From Acidobacteriota bacterium (lineage in GTDB: Bacteria; Acidobacteriota; Terriglobia; UBA7540): 10,128 nt of DNA. The notes beneath the pieces are model-generated. The model was not told the DNA's origin. It worked only from the letters and a program-made list of their open reading frames with translations, and did not search any database. The stretch spans positions 1 to 10,128 of the forward strand of contig JAJYHU010000255.1 in the NCBI GenBank assembly GCA_021784615.1. The letters are read 5' to 3'. The translations under genes and the position numbers were made by a program. This document shows positions 1 to 7,220 of this stretch, in pieces. Numbering within the stretch: position 1 is the stretch's first letter; every line of letters starts with the position of its first letter.

Positions 1-23
1 CTTTGTTTGCTTCGGCAGGGGCG

Positions 24-3000
24 TTAAAAGATGACTTTTAGGGAAACCTGGATGATCCTTGGGAAATTCTGCTGAAACAGGTTTATAGTCCCATAGCCTT
101 GCCAGTTGCCATTTGCCTGGTGCCGGGGCGGCCCATCGGAGGTGTTCATATCAGGACCCGGGAAGAGCGGGGTATTCATGGAGTTGAATGCATCCACCCG
201 GAACTGGAGTCTTGCGGCCTCGGTGATGGCAAAGTTCTTCGCCAGCGACATGTCAAGGTTTGCAATATGGGGCAGGCGGAGGTTCGAAATTACGTCTGGG
301 AGATTCGCTTGCCCAAGTGGCGGGATGTTTTCATAACAATTCTTAGGCGCCCCATTGCAGTTGTACACCCACTGGCCAAAAGTTGGCCCTCCGTCGGGCG
401 TGTAACCGTGCGAAGTTGTTCTCCAGACGCCTGTGTTCAGGCCTATTGGGAAACCGGACTCGTCTGAAAAGATCCAGGACAACTTCCAGTTGTTGACCAC
501 CGCTCCCAGCGGGCGCGGAGGATTTGGAAGAATATACTTGGCGCCTTTCCCGAAGGGAAGGTCCCAAACGGCGCTCCAGGTCAGCACGTTCGTGCGGTCA
601 TAGCTGTCGATTTCGTAGGTCTGTTGCGGATCATGCCAAGGAAGGTAATTCTTATAGCCACCTCTCTGCATGGTCTTCGAGTATGTGTAGGAGACCAGGA
701 AATTCAGTCCCCGTGAGTTCCCGTAGAGCCGCTTCTCAAGGGTCGCTTCGAGAGCATCGAACCAGCTCCCGGCGCCCGGTATCGTGTAGTTGCCGACCCC
801 GGGAAATTGGCTTAAAGGCAGCATCAGGTAAAGGGCTGCAACTGTAGGCGATGATCCCAGGGACGTGGTGGCGGGGACAACGCCGTAATAAGGGTTTGGG
901 ACCTGCCGGGCGTAGTGCACAACCGTGGGAAAATTCCATGTTCCCTGTTGCAACTGGTTATAGCCGCTCTGCGAGAGCGTGTCAAGCGCGTAAGGATCGG
1001 GGAAGTCCCTTCCATAATTGCCCGCGTACTTCACGTCGAGGAGCATGTGGCCTGGCAACTGCCTTTGGACACCCAGCGACATAATCTGGATGCGCGGAAT
1101 GCGCCGTTGGGGGAAATCAAGGAGCTGCCCGTTACCGACACCGGTCAGCAGGCCAAGAGAGCTGCCGGCGGGCTGCTGGACGCCGTTCGGAAATGGCGTG
1201 CCGCTGGCGAAATAGGTGGTTTGCGTCACGCCGTTCAGCGTGTTTATATACGGTGTTGAGATGCTGAAACCATTGTTTGTCCTGATCCCCCCAAAGGAGA
1301 ACGTGTCGTTGCTGGCCGACTCACTATAAGAGTACATCCAGCCGTATCCGCCACGAAGCACGGTCTTAGAGTTGATTTCATACGCGAACCCAAATCTGGG
1401 TCCGATGTTGGTCCAGTCGGTATCGTAGCCATTCCTGGGCTGGCCATTCACGCCCGTGTATAGGACGCCCCCACGAACGGTGGCGAGGCTGGCAGGATCA
1501 ATGCCCGCCGCCGTCAAATATGGGGAATCCGCAGCCAGATTAGCTTGGAAGGTTGGGTTGTTGGTGATCGGGTTTACGCAGGTGAGGCACATGCCTCGAG
1601 TCTGCCGGTTGTAGCGCTCCGTCGGGCCACTCTGCACGCTGTAGCGCACGCCGATCTGGAGCGTCAGGCGATGATTCACCCGGATGTTGTCCTGGGCATA
1701 GAGATCCCACATGAGGCTGTTGTCGGCGATCTGTTCATTATTCCAATCGACCTTACCGCCGCTGGGATAGCCGAGGAGCAAATCCGCAATGACGTTCCCA
1801 TCGGTAATGCCCGGAAGGGCTCCCCTCTGGTCAGGGTTGTATTGAGTGCTCTCGGGACCAAAACTGAAAGCTCCATTCGGGCTGACATTGGGCCCGGGCT
1901 GGGGAGTGGCATAAAAGTACTTGCCAATCTCGCCGCCAAACTCAAAGGTGTTACGCCCTTTGCTCTTTGTGAAGTCGGCATCCAACACGGAGTTCTGATA
2001 GACATCGCTGTTGACTTCGTTGCCAACCACTTGAGGGTATGTCTCGCCAAAGGTAATCTGCGGCAGCAAATCGAGCGTTGTGGTAGGGATGTTCGGCATG
2101 TTGAGCCCGAATGAGCTGGGGGTGGGGGTTGACATCGGCCCGTTCGGGAAGTGGTCCATGAAGCGCGAAAGGGAGATCTTAAAGTCGCCCACCAGGGAGT
2201 TTGAAAAGACATGGGTCATGTCCTGGCTGGCGACCACGTTTTCGCGCATCGTGTTGATGTCGCCACTTTGGGCCGGCCCTGTAAACCCGCTTGAATTGCG
2301 GAATTCGTAGCCTTTCTGCCACTCAAACATGCTATACCAACGGGTTTTGTCGCTGGTGTTGTAGTCGACGCGAACCATGGGTTGGTCATAGCGGTACTTG
2401 TCGGGGGTTTGAGCGATGTAGTTGTTTTGATACCCGGCGCCGGGAATGTTCGGCAGCGGGAAGAGGTTCAAAAACGCGGCGCCGATGGAGCTGATCCGGT
2501 TGGCCGGAATCGTGTCATTCGGAAACGGCTGCCGGCCATATTGGTTGCCCGGGCAATTGCCTAGGGTCCCTCCCGAGGTGCAGACGGTCGTCAAGGGGTC
2601 ATAGATCGTATAGCCTGATTGCGTAAAATCAACGCCTTGACCGTTCTGGGGCCGCATGTAAGCCGGGGGCACGCTGGTCACTGTGGTGAAAGGGATCGAC
2701 TCCCGGTATCCCTCATAGCTTCCAAAGAAAAATATTTTGTTTCTCTTGATGGGTCCCCCGAAAGTCCCGCCAAACTGGTTCTGCTTCGTGTCTTGCCTGG
2801 GGACGCCATTCATGTTGTTCTCAAAGTTGTTGGCGTTCAGGACGCCGTTTTCGAGGTAATCGTACACGTCCCCGTGGTAGGCGTTCGTTCCCGCCTTGGT
2901 CACGATGTTGACGATCCCGCCGCCCGTTTGCCCGTACCGGGCGTCATACGTGTTGGACATCACGCTAACTTCCTGGATCGCGTCAACGTTCGGGGCCGTC

Positions 3001-3662
3001 ATCCAGGAGCCCGCCATGCCGGCGTGAGCCATGAGGGTTATGTTCGTGCCGTTCAGCGTGAAGAGGTTGAACCCCCGGTCGCCTCCGCCGATCTTGTAGT
3101 CTTTCGAAACGTCCCAGCCTCGAGTTCCAGAGTTTCCGGCGGCCCCAAACGCCGTCGTAAGAAACTGGCTCCCCGGCGTCGTTCCTATCAGCATGTAAAC
3201 TTGACGGCCGTTGAGGGGCAGAGCCTCAATTTCTTTGCCCTGAATCAACGTTCCGCCGGAGCCGCTCGCTGTCTCAATCATCGGGGGAGTGCTGGTTACC
3301 GTGACGGTTTGAGAAACGCTGCCCACTTGCAGTTTGAAATTCAGACCATAGGACTGCGCTACAATCAAATGCACGTTTTCTTGAACGTGCGTCCGAAAGC
3401 CGGGGGCTTTCACGGTAACAGTGTAGGTTCCCGGAAGCACGTAGGGGATGAAATAGACCCCGGCGCCGGTCGTTTTCGCGCTGTAGGTCTGGCCGGTCGA
3501 TTGCATGACGGCAGTTACTGTAGCGTTGGGAACAACCGCCCCTGACGGGTCCGTTACCTGCCCGGACAGTTTTGCCCGGAAATCTTGAGCACATATGAAT
3601 TGTGCGCTCATTAGCATCAGAACGCCAATAAGTGCAGCTAAGCGCATACTAAAACCTTTCAT
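24..3662 (-). CDS. TonB-dependent outer-membrane receptor, Oar-like, with N-terminal carboxypeptidase-regulatory domain
   Basis: A predicted outer-membrane gated channel that would import or bind a large ligand using TonB energy; the substrate cannot be read from sequence. Residues 1-25 are a signal peptide (hydrophobic LAALIGVLMLM, likely cut after ICA). Residues about 31-117 form a carboxypeptidase-regulatory beta-sandwich (LSGQVTDPSGAVVPNATV, then LPGTYTVTVKAPGF). The plug lies at about 130-255, with the diagnostic IQEVSVMSNTYDARYGQTGG followed by VNIVTKAGTNAYHG. The rest is a beta-barrel, opening with QFGGTFGGPIKRNKIFFFG and ending IIQVSLKVIF, with the terminal aromatic residue expected by the BAM machinery. 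Paired cysteines (CLTC, and two others further apart) probably sit in surface loops. At 1212 residues it is in the usual range for acidobacterial members. AAGGAG at 3669-3674, six bases upstream, supports this ATG over the Met at residue 6. No SusD-like partner is present; the neighbour is a divergent regulator. Confidence 0.93.
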   Translation of the reverse strand: MKGFSMRLAALIGVLMLMSAQFICAQDFRAKLSGQVTDPSGAVVPNATVTAVMQSTGQTYSAKTTGAGVYFIPYVLPGTYTVTVKAPGFRTHVQENVHLIVAQSYGLNFKLQVGSVSQTVTVTSTPPMIETASGSGGTLIQGKEIEALPLNGRQVYMLIGTTPGSQFLTTAFGAAGNSGTRGWDVSKDYKIGGGDRGFNLFTLNGTNITLMAHAGMAGSWMTAPNVDAIQEVSVMSNTYDARYGQTGGGIVNIVTKAGTNAYHGDVYDYLENGVLNANNFENNMNGVPRQDTKQNQFGGTFGGPIKRNKIFFFGSYEGYRESIPFTTVTSVPPAYMRPQNGQGVDFTQSGYTIYDPLTTVCTSGGTLGNCPGNQYGRQPFPNDTIPANRISSIGAAFLNLFPLPNIPGAGYQNNYIAQTPDKYRYDQPMVRVDYNTSDKTRWYSMFEWQKGYEFRNSSGFTGPAQSGDINTMRENVVASQDMTHVFSNSLVGDFKISLSRFMDHFPNGPMSTPTPSSFGLNMPNIPTTTLDLLPQITFGETYPQVVGNEVNSDVYQNSVLDADFTKSKGRNTFEFGGEIGKYFYATPQPGPNVSPNGAFSFGPESTQYNPDQRGALPGITDGNVIADLLLGYPSGGKVDWNNEQIADNSLMWDLYAQDNIRVNHRLTLQIGVRYSVQSGPTERYNRQTRGMCLTCVNPITNNPTFQANLAADSPYLTAAGIDPASLATVRGGVLYTGVNGQPRNGYDTDWTNIGPRFGFAYEINSKTVLRGGYGWMYSYSESASNDTFSFGGIRTNNGFSISTPYINTLNGVTQTTYFASGTPFPNGVQQPAGSSLGLLTGVGNGQLLDFPQRRIPRIQIMSLGVQRQLPGHMLLDVKYAGNYGRDFPDPYALDTLSQSGYNQLQQGTWNFPTVVHYARQVPNPYYGVVPATTSLGSSPTVAALYLMLPLSQFPGVGNYTIPGAGSWFDALEATLEKRLYGNSRGLNFLVSYTYSKTMQRGGYKNYLPWHDPQQTYEIDSYDRTNVLTWSAVWDLPFGKGAKYILPNPPRPLGAVVNNWKLSWIFSDESGFPIGLNTGVWRTTSHGYTPDGGPTFGQWVYNCNGAPKNCYENIPPLGQANLPDVISNLRLPHIANLDMSLAKNFAITEAARLQFRVDAFNSMNTPLFPGPDMNTSDGPPRHQANGNWQGYGTINLFQQNFPRIIQVSLKVIF

Positions 3663-3668
3663 CGCAAT

Positions 3669-3674
3669 CTCCTT
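3669..3674 (-). promoter_or_regulatory. Shine-Dalgarno site of the TonB-dependent receptor gene
   Basis: AAGGAG on the minus strand with a six-base spacer to the ATG at 3660-3662. It decides between the first Met and the Met at residue 6. Confidence 0.75.
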
Positions 3675-3693
3675 TTCTGAGCTATGCCAGTTT

Positions 3694-3711
3694 CCCGAAG
3701 AGATATTCGGG
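3694..3711. repeat. Inverted repeat in the receptor leader
   Basis: CCCGAA (3694-3699), six-base spacer, TTCGGG (3706-3711), a perfect 6-bp dyad. If the receptor promoter lies further upstream, this would fold as a small hairpin in the mRNA leader about 20 bases before the Shine-Dalgarno site. It could equally be an operator. Confidence 0.5.
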
Positions 3712-3748
3712 GCCCCATTCCCTTGCAGACATCGGGCCTGCCCCTAGA

Positions 3749-3764
3749 CGCGAACGATTTCGCG
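3749..3764. repeat. Inverted repeat, candidate operator between divergent genes
   Basis: CGCGAA (3749-3754), CGAT, TTCGCG (3759-3764): a perfect 6-4-6 dyad close to the middle of the divergent intergenic region. Function as a regulator-binding site is inferred from symmetry and position only. Confidence 0.5.
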
Positions 3765-3811
3765 GCGTTAAAATGACGTAAAGTATGAGATATTGTCTTT
3801 AGCCAATGTTG

Positions 3812-3830
3812 AATTGATTCTGAATGAATT
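3812..3830. repeat. Palindrome abutting the regulator start codon
   Basis: AATTGATTC, one central T, GAATGAATT: nine-base arms matching at eight of nine positions, ending at the base before the ATG. It takes up the space where a ribosome binding site should be. Possible operator for autoregulation. Confidence 0.5.
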
Positions 3831-5576
3831 ATGAAGCAGATTGGGAAACAATTCTTCGAGTTTAGTCCGTTTCACGTTGATACCACGGAGCGCCTCCTGT
3901 TTCGGGGTGGGGAGTGCGTCCCGCTGCCCGTGAAGGTCTTCGATACGCTTCTCGTTCTCCTGCAGAGTAACGGCCGCATTTTGACCAAAGATGAGTTGAT
4001 GGAAAAAGTCTGGCCGCATAAGGTCGTGGAAGAAAACAACCTCGCCCAGAGCATCTCAGCCCTCCGGAAGGTTCTCGGTGAGGGACTCCCCGGAGGGCAG
4101 CGATGCATAGAAACCATTCGGGGGCGGGGCTACCGCTTTACTGCAAGAGTTGAGGAGGTCGAGGAAATCGTCACCCGCCTTCCTGTTCGATCCGTCGCTG
4201 TTCTCCCTTTCCGGCCCTTGGGTGCCGTCACGGAGGACTTCGTCAGCCTGAGCTTAGGGGTGGCGAATGCGTTGATTATCAGGCTTAGCAAGCTGGGGCA
4301 GATTACGGTCAGACCGATAACCAACAGCGTTATTCGATACTTGGATCAAGACCAGGACCTCAATGTGATTGGCCGCCGGCTGAATGTGTCTTTCCTGATC
4401 GAAGGGACGATCGAGACATTTCATGAAAAAATCCGCGTGACCGCCCGGCTCATTCGCGCCCGTGATGGTGAGTCGCTTTGGGCTGTGAAATTCGACGGCG
4501 AGTGCGACGACATTTTCACCCTCGAAGACTTCATCTCGGACCGGATCATGGATGAGTTGGCGCGACGGTTGGGGGGCAACCGCCGCGAGACGCGGATGAA
4601 ACGCGAAACCCAGGATATGGAGGCTTACAGCTTTTACCTTAAAGGGCGATACTTTTGGAGCAAGAGGACAGAAGACGGGCTAAAAACGAGCGTGGAGTAC
4701 TTCCGCCGGGCCGTCGACAAAGACCCCGATTACGCACTCGCTTACACCGGCTTGGCCGCATCCTTTGTTTTGCTTGGCTTTTATGGAGGATTGCCCCCGG
4801 ATGAAGCCTTTCCCGAAAGCAGAGCCGCGGCGTTAAGAGCCCTGGCGATCGATGACGGTTTGGCGGAAGCGTATGGCTGTCTGGCCTATACTCACCTGAA
4901 CTATGACGTCGACTGGCCAGGCGCAGAACGAGAATTTAAGCGCGCTATCGAAGCGGACCCGAACTGCGCAATGGCGCATCAATGGTACTCCGATTACTTG
5001 TCGGCCGTCGGGAGGTTTGGTGAGGCCCGTAAAGAAATCGGGCTGGCCCAGGAACACAATCCAGTCTCGCTGATGATCAACGCGAACTTAGGCTTGCCCT
5101 ATTACTGGTCGCGCCGGTATGACCAAGCCATTGAGATCTTCCAAAGGGCGCTTGAAATGGACGAGAATTTCCCTTCAACCCACCTTTATTTGGGATTTGC
5201 TTATACACAAAAGGGGAGATTCGAAAACGCGATCAGCGAGTGTCAAAACGCTGTGAGCCTCTCCAAAGGGAGCCCGGTGATGCTGGCGGCGCTGGGATGT
5301 GCTTTCGCGGCGTTCGGGCAAACACAAAAAGCTCGACAGGTGCTCGACCAATTACAGGCATTGTCGACGAAACGCTACGTCCCCTTGTACGATCAGGCTC
5401 TCGTCTACGCCAGTTTGGGGCAAAAGGGTCAGGCGCTGCGCTTGTTGCAGCAGGCGGTCGAGAAACGCTCGGGCCGGATCATTTTCCTCCGGGTTGATCC
5501 CTATTGGGAGAGCCTTTCCTCTGACGCACGATTTACAAACCTTCTGCAGAAACTTCGTCTTGGACCTGCCGACTGA
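3831..5576 (+). CDS. Soluble winged-helix / TolB-like / TPR transcriptional regulator (CadC-like DNA-binding domain)
   Basis: Probable DNA-binding regulator. Residues about 8-105 are an OmpR/PhoB-type winged helix: a recognition helix around ENNLAQSISALRKVLGE (68-84) and the wing IETIRGRGYRF (93-103). Residues about 119-247 match the TolB-N/FlgO-like domain often joined to such winged helices (SVAVLPF at 121-127, then LNVSFLIEGTIE, then a VTARLIRARDGESLWA strand-turn). Residues about 265-560 are tandem TPR units, ending WESLSSDARFTNLLQKL as is typical of the group. Unlike CadC and many relatives, no transmembrane helix lies between the winged helix and the TolB-like part, so it should be cytosolic. 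There is no phosphoacceptor receiver domain. The start is forced: an in-frame TGA lies at 3825-3827 and the DNA-binding domain begins at once. No Shine-Dalgarno is visible. The target is probably the divergent receptor gene, itself, or both (inference). Confidence 0.9.
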   Translation: MKQIGKQFFEFSPFHVDTTERLLFRGGECVPLPVKVFDTLLVLLQSNGRILTKDELMEKVWPHKVVEENNLAQSISALRKVLGEGLPGGQRCIETIRGRGYRFTARVEEVEEIVTRLPVRSVAVLPFRPLGAVTEDFVSLSLGVANALIIRLSKLGQITVRPITNSVIRYLDQDQDLNVIGRRLNVSFLIEGTIETFHEKIRVTARLIRARDGESLWAVKFDGECDDIFTLEDFISDRIMDELARRLGGNRRETRMKRETQDMEAYSFYLKGRYFWSKRTEDGLKTSVEYFRRAVDKDPDYALAYTGLAASFVLLGFYGGLPPDEAFPESRAAALRALAIDDGLAEAYGCLAYTHLNYDVDWPGAEREFKRAIEADPNCAMAHQWYSDYLSAVGRFGEARKEIGLAQEHNPVSLMINANLGLPYYWSRRYDQAIEIFQRALEMDENFPSTHLYLGFAYTQKGRFENAISECQNAVSLSKGSPVMLAALGCAFAAFGQTQKARQVLDQLQALSTKRYVPLYDQALVYASLGQKGQALRLLQQAVEKRSGRIIFLRVDPYWESLSSDARFTNLLQKLRLGPAD

Positions 5577-5591
5577 CGCACGGAGGCCGTT

Positions 5592-5613
5592 GCGCCGACG
5601 GCGCGCACTTTTT
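5592..5613 (+). terminator. Probable rho-independent terminator of the regulator gene
   Basis: GCGCC (5592-5596), GAC loop, GGCGC (5600-5604), then GCAC and five T residues (5609-5613) continuing as a pyrimidine-rich tract. It begins 16 bases after the regulator's stop codon. The stem is short, and the four bases between stem and T-tract weaken the call. Confidence 0.5.
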
Positions 5614-5697
5614 CTCTCTTCAAACCCTGGAGTGCCAGGACGAGTCTGGCTGATCTTGTGAACTGAAAAGAGTTTACCTTGCAGCGGGTAGACTACA

Positions 5698-5755
5698 GGC
5701 CAAACCGAAAACCAAACCCCAAAACCAAGATACAACCCACTCCTATCGTTTGGCC
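5698..5755. repeat. Inverted repeat flanking an A/C-rich loop in the convergent gap
   Basis: GGCCAAAC (5698-5705) and its perfect complement GTTTGGCC (5748-5755) enclose 42 bases. The plus strand of this loop is mostly A and C with repeated AAACC/AAAACC units; the minus strand reads as G-runs separated by T-runs (C runs on plus at 5705-5706, 5712-5713, 5717-5720, 5725-5726). It lies between the ends of two convergent genes. Confidence 0.55.
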
Positions 5756-5796
5756 GGTATGGAAGTTCCCTCTACTGTAATAAGTGACTGGATGGG

Positions 5797-7014
5797 CTAT
5801 GGAAGCGTGCGGGATGGCTTGATTGAGGGAGTTCTGTCGAACTGGACGGTCAGGGTTGTGTAAGGAGGCAGCGCGACATCGCGCCCGCGCCGCGTGAGCC
5901 AGTACACACCTGAGAAGCCCAATCCCACCAACCGCGCGGTTCCGGCGGTCGATGCGTCGGTGGCGGTCGACAGGATAGCTTCCGCAATAAGCTGGCAGGC
6001 GTCATCTGCCTCCTTGGAAATTCCTGCACTGATTCCCAGTTCAACCAGCGCGCGCTTTTTGCCGAGGCTTCCGCCCTTCAACCCGCCTTCCGAACTCACT
6101 TTCAGTTGCGATCCTTGATCCACTCCAACCCCCGCCAGCGATGCAGCGATTGGAAGACTGGTTCCTGCGGGGAGAATGATGTGGTTGAAGGTAAGATATA
6201 ACGATCCCGGCCTGCTGAGCCGGCGCGCCGGAGTGCGCTTGGCGACCAATCCTTCGAAGACCGTGCCTTCCGGCAGCATCACGCCTGAATTCAAACGCAG
6301 CGGCTCAATCAGAAGGGCTTTGAAGGTCTCGCCCGCGCGGCTTTTCGAGGCGCTCAACGAGCCTAGAAGAGCAAGCTTTGCTTTAGTCCCCGCGCTCGCC
6401 GTCTTGATCTCCGCGAGAGCCGCGCGACTCGGGGCAGATTCCGGGATTCGAGGCGAATTCTGGTCAACGACCAATTCATAGTTAGGGCCAGACGCCTTTT
6501 TGTTCCTCGCAGTCCGCTTTGCCTTCTCTGCTGCAGCCTTCGCACCAGACTTCGCACGTTTTTTGGTTTTCAGGGACGCGCGCACTTCTTTAACCACGGA
6601 AACAGAGGTTACTCGCAAGCGCAATCGGCTGCCGTCGGGCAAAGTAACGTCGGCAAAATCAAAGGCGGGACATTTCTTGTACTTCGGAGCAAAATATTGG
6701 AGTGGCCAGGGCAGGAAGACGCTGTATCCACTATGCCCCCTTGGCCGGCGCTCGAGACGCGCGACAGGCAACGAAATCCGGCTATCCTTCGGGACGGCCA
6801 GCCGGGCGCCGAAAAATACATTTCGCACCACCTTGCCTTGCAGCGTGTCACCGGGTTTCAAGTGGGAAAACTTCGCTGAATGATCGAAGCGCGCCTCGAC
6901 AAACGCAGGTGCGATGGGCTCGCGACCCTCCACTGCTGGCCTCGCAAAAAGGCGCAGCGGCCGGATGCCGGCCAAAATCAAGATTCCCGCAAACGCATAA
7001 ACTTTTATTTTCAT
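5797..7014 (-). CDS. Exported protein of unknown function with repeated LP-x-G-T-type beta units
   Basis: I do not recognise a named family. Residues 1 to about 25 look like a signal peptide (KIK, then VYAFAGILILAGI), so it should act in the periplasm or envelope. A similar short unit, hydrophobic-x-L-P-x-G-T/S-x-L, recurs around residues 71-87, 122-138, 245-260, 279-294 and 380-395. Two larger blocks (about 50-138 and 225-296) share the order 'GD/ET...LP/VP...F...I/V-LP-x-G'. They are separated by a strongly basic Lys/Ala-rich linker at about 144-176. The end, RGRDVALPPYTTLTVQFDR, is reminiscent of the beta-domain of VirB10/TrbI-like proteins, but no conjugation genes are nearby and that resemblance is only a hint. 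The ribosome site is weak (AGGA about 12 bases upstream); the signal peptide supports the start. The gene follows the bactofilin after about 200 bp in the same direction. Confidence 0.75.
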   Translation of the reverse strand: MKIKVYAFAGILILAGIRPLRLFARPAVEGREPIAPAFVEARFDHSAKFSHLKPGDTLQGKVVRNVFFGARLAVPKDSRISLPVARLERRPRGHSGYSVFLPWPLQYFAPKYKKCPAFDFADVTLPDGSRLRLRVTSVSVVKEVRASLKTKKRAKSGAKAAAEKAKRTARNKKASGPNYELVVDQNSPRIPESAPSRAALAEIKTASAGTKAKLALLGSLSASKSRAGETFKALLIEPLRLNSGVMLPEGTVFEGLVAKRTPARRLSRPGSLYLTFNHIILPAGTSLPIAASLAGVGVDQGSQLKVSSEGGLKGGSLGKKRALVELGISAGISKEADDACQLIAEAILSTATDASTAGTARLVGLGFSGVYWLTRRGRDVALPPYTTLTVQFDRTPSIKPSRTLP

Positions 7015-7220
7015 CGCTGGCTGTATTCCTGCTGCAAGGCGGGCTCCAACGCCTAATCATCTCCGACAGGGGCGAAGGCTTGCCCATTTTTCGCGGATAT
7101 CCTCCCGCCCCAGGAGCAGTCCCGTTTCAAGAGGCCTTGCATGGATTCCATCCCAAGGGGAAGCGTCGATCTCGTAGGGCTCAGTTGGAATCCAACCGGA
7201 ATCCTGTCAAGGTCGAGCCG
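7015..7220. other. Intergenic spacer between bactofilin and exported protein
   Basis: 206 bp with no credible gene. It has a perfect 6-1-6 palindrome (GTTGGAATCCAAC, 7184-7196), and GGATTCC/GGAATCC-like words recur nearby. A TTGACA exists on the minus strand (7205-7210), but no -10 box follows at proper spacing, so no promoter is called. Confidence 0.4.

Larger units (their letters stand above)
3663..3830. promoter_or_regulatory. Divergent intergenic control region between receptor and regulator
   Basis: These 168 bp must hold the promoters of both divergent genes. I could not assign convincing -35/-10 pairs. Seen directly: a GGGGCCCC palindrome at 3709-3716; perfect inverted repeats at 3694-3711 and 3749-3764; an imperfect palindrome at 3812-3830; and GAGATATT occurring twice in the same orientation (3700-3707 and 3787-3794). 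The regulator-proximal part (about 3765-3830) is distinctly AT-rich compared with its surroundings. A winged-helix regulator binding here could control both genes; this is inference from position. Confidence 0.6.

Noticed and set aside
2619..3545. Long open frame on the plus strand (308 codons) opposite the TonB-dependent receptor
   Set aside because: It lies wholly antisense to a gene with clear domain matches; its product shows no recognisable domain. It is best explained as a shadow frame in GC-rich DNA.
3870..3885. Second parS-like word (GTTTCACGT)
   Set aside because: It matches only about 10 of 16 positions, with the right half lost, and lies inside the regulator's winged-helix coding sequence; treated as chance.
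7182..7210. TTGACA as a promoter for the exported protein gene
   Set aside because: No acceptable -10 box at 16-18 base spacing (CAACTG at 17).
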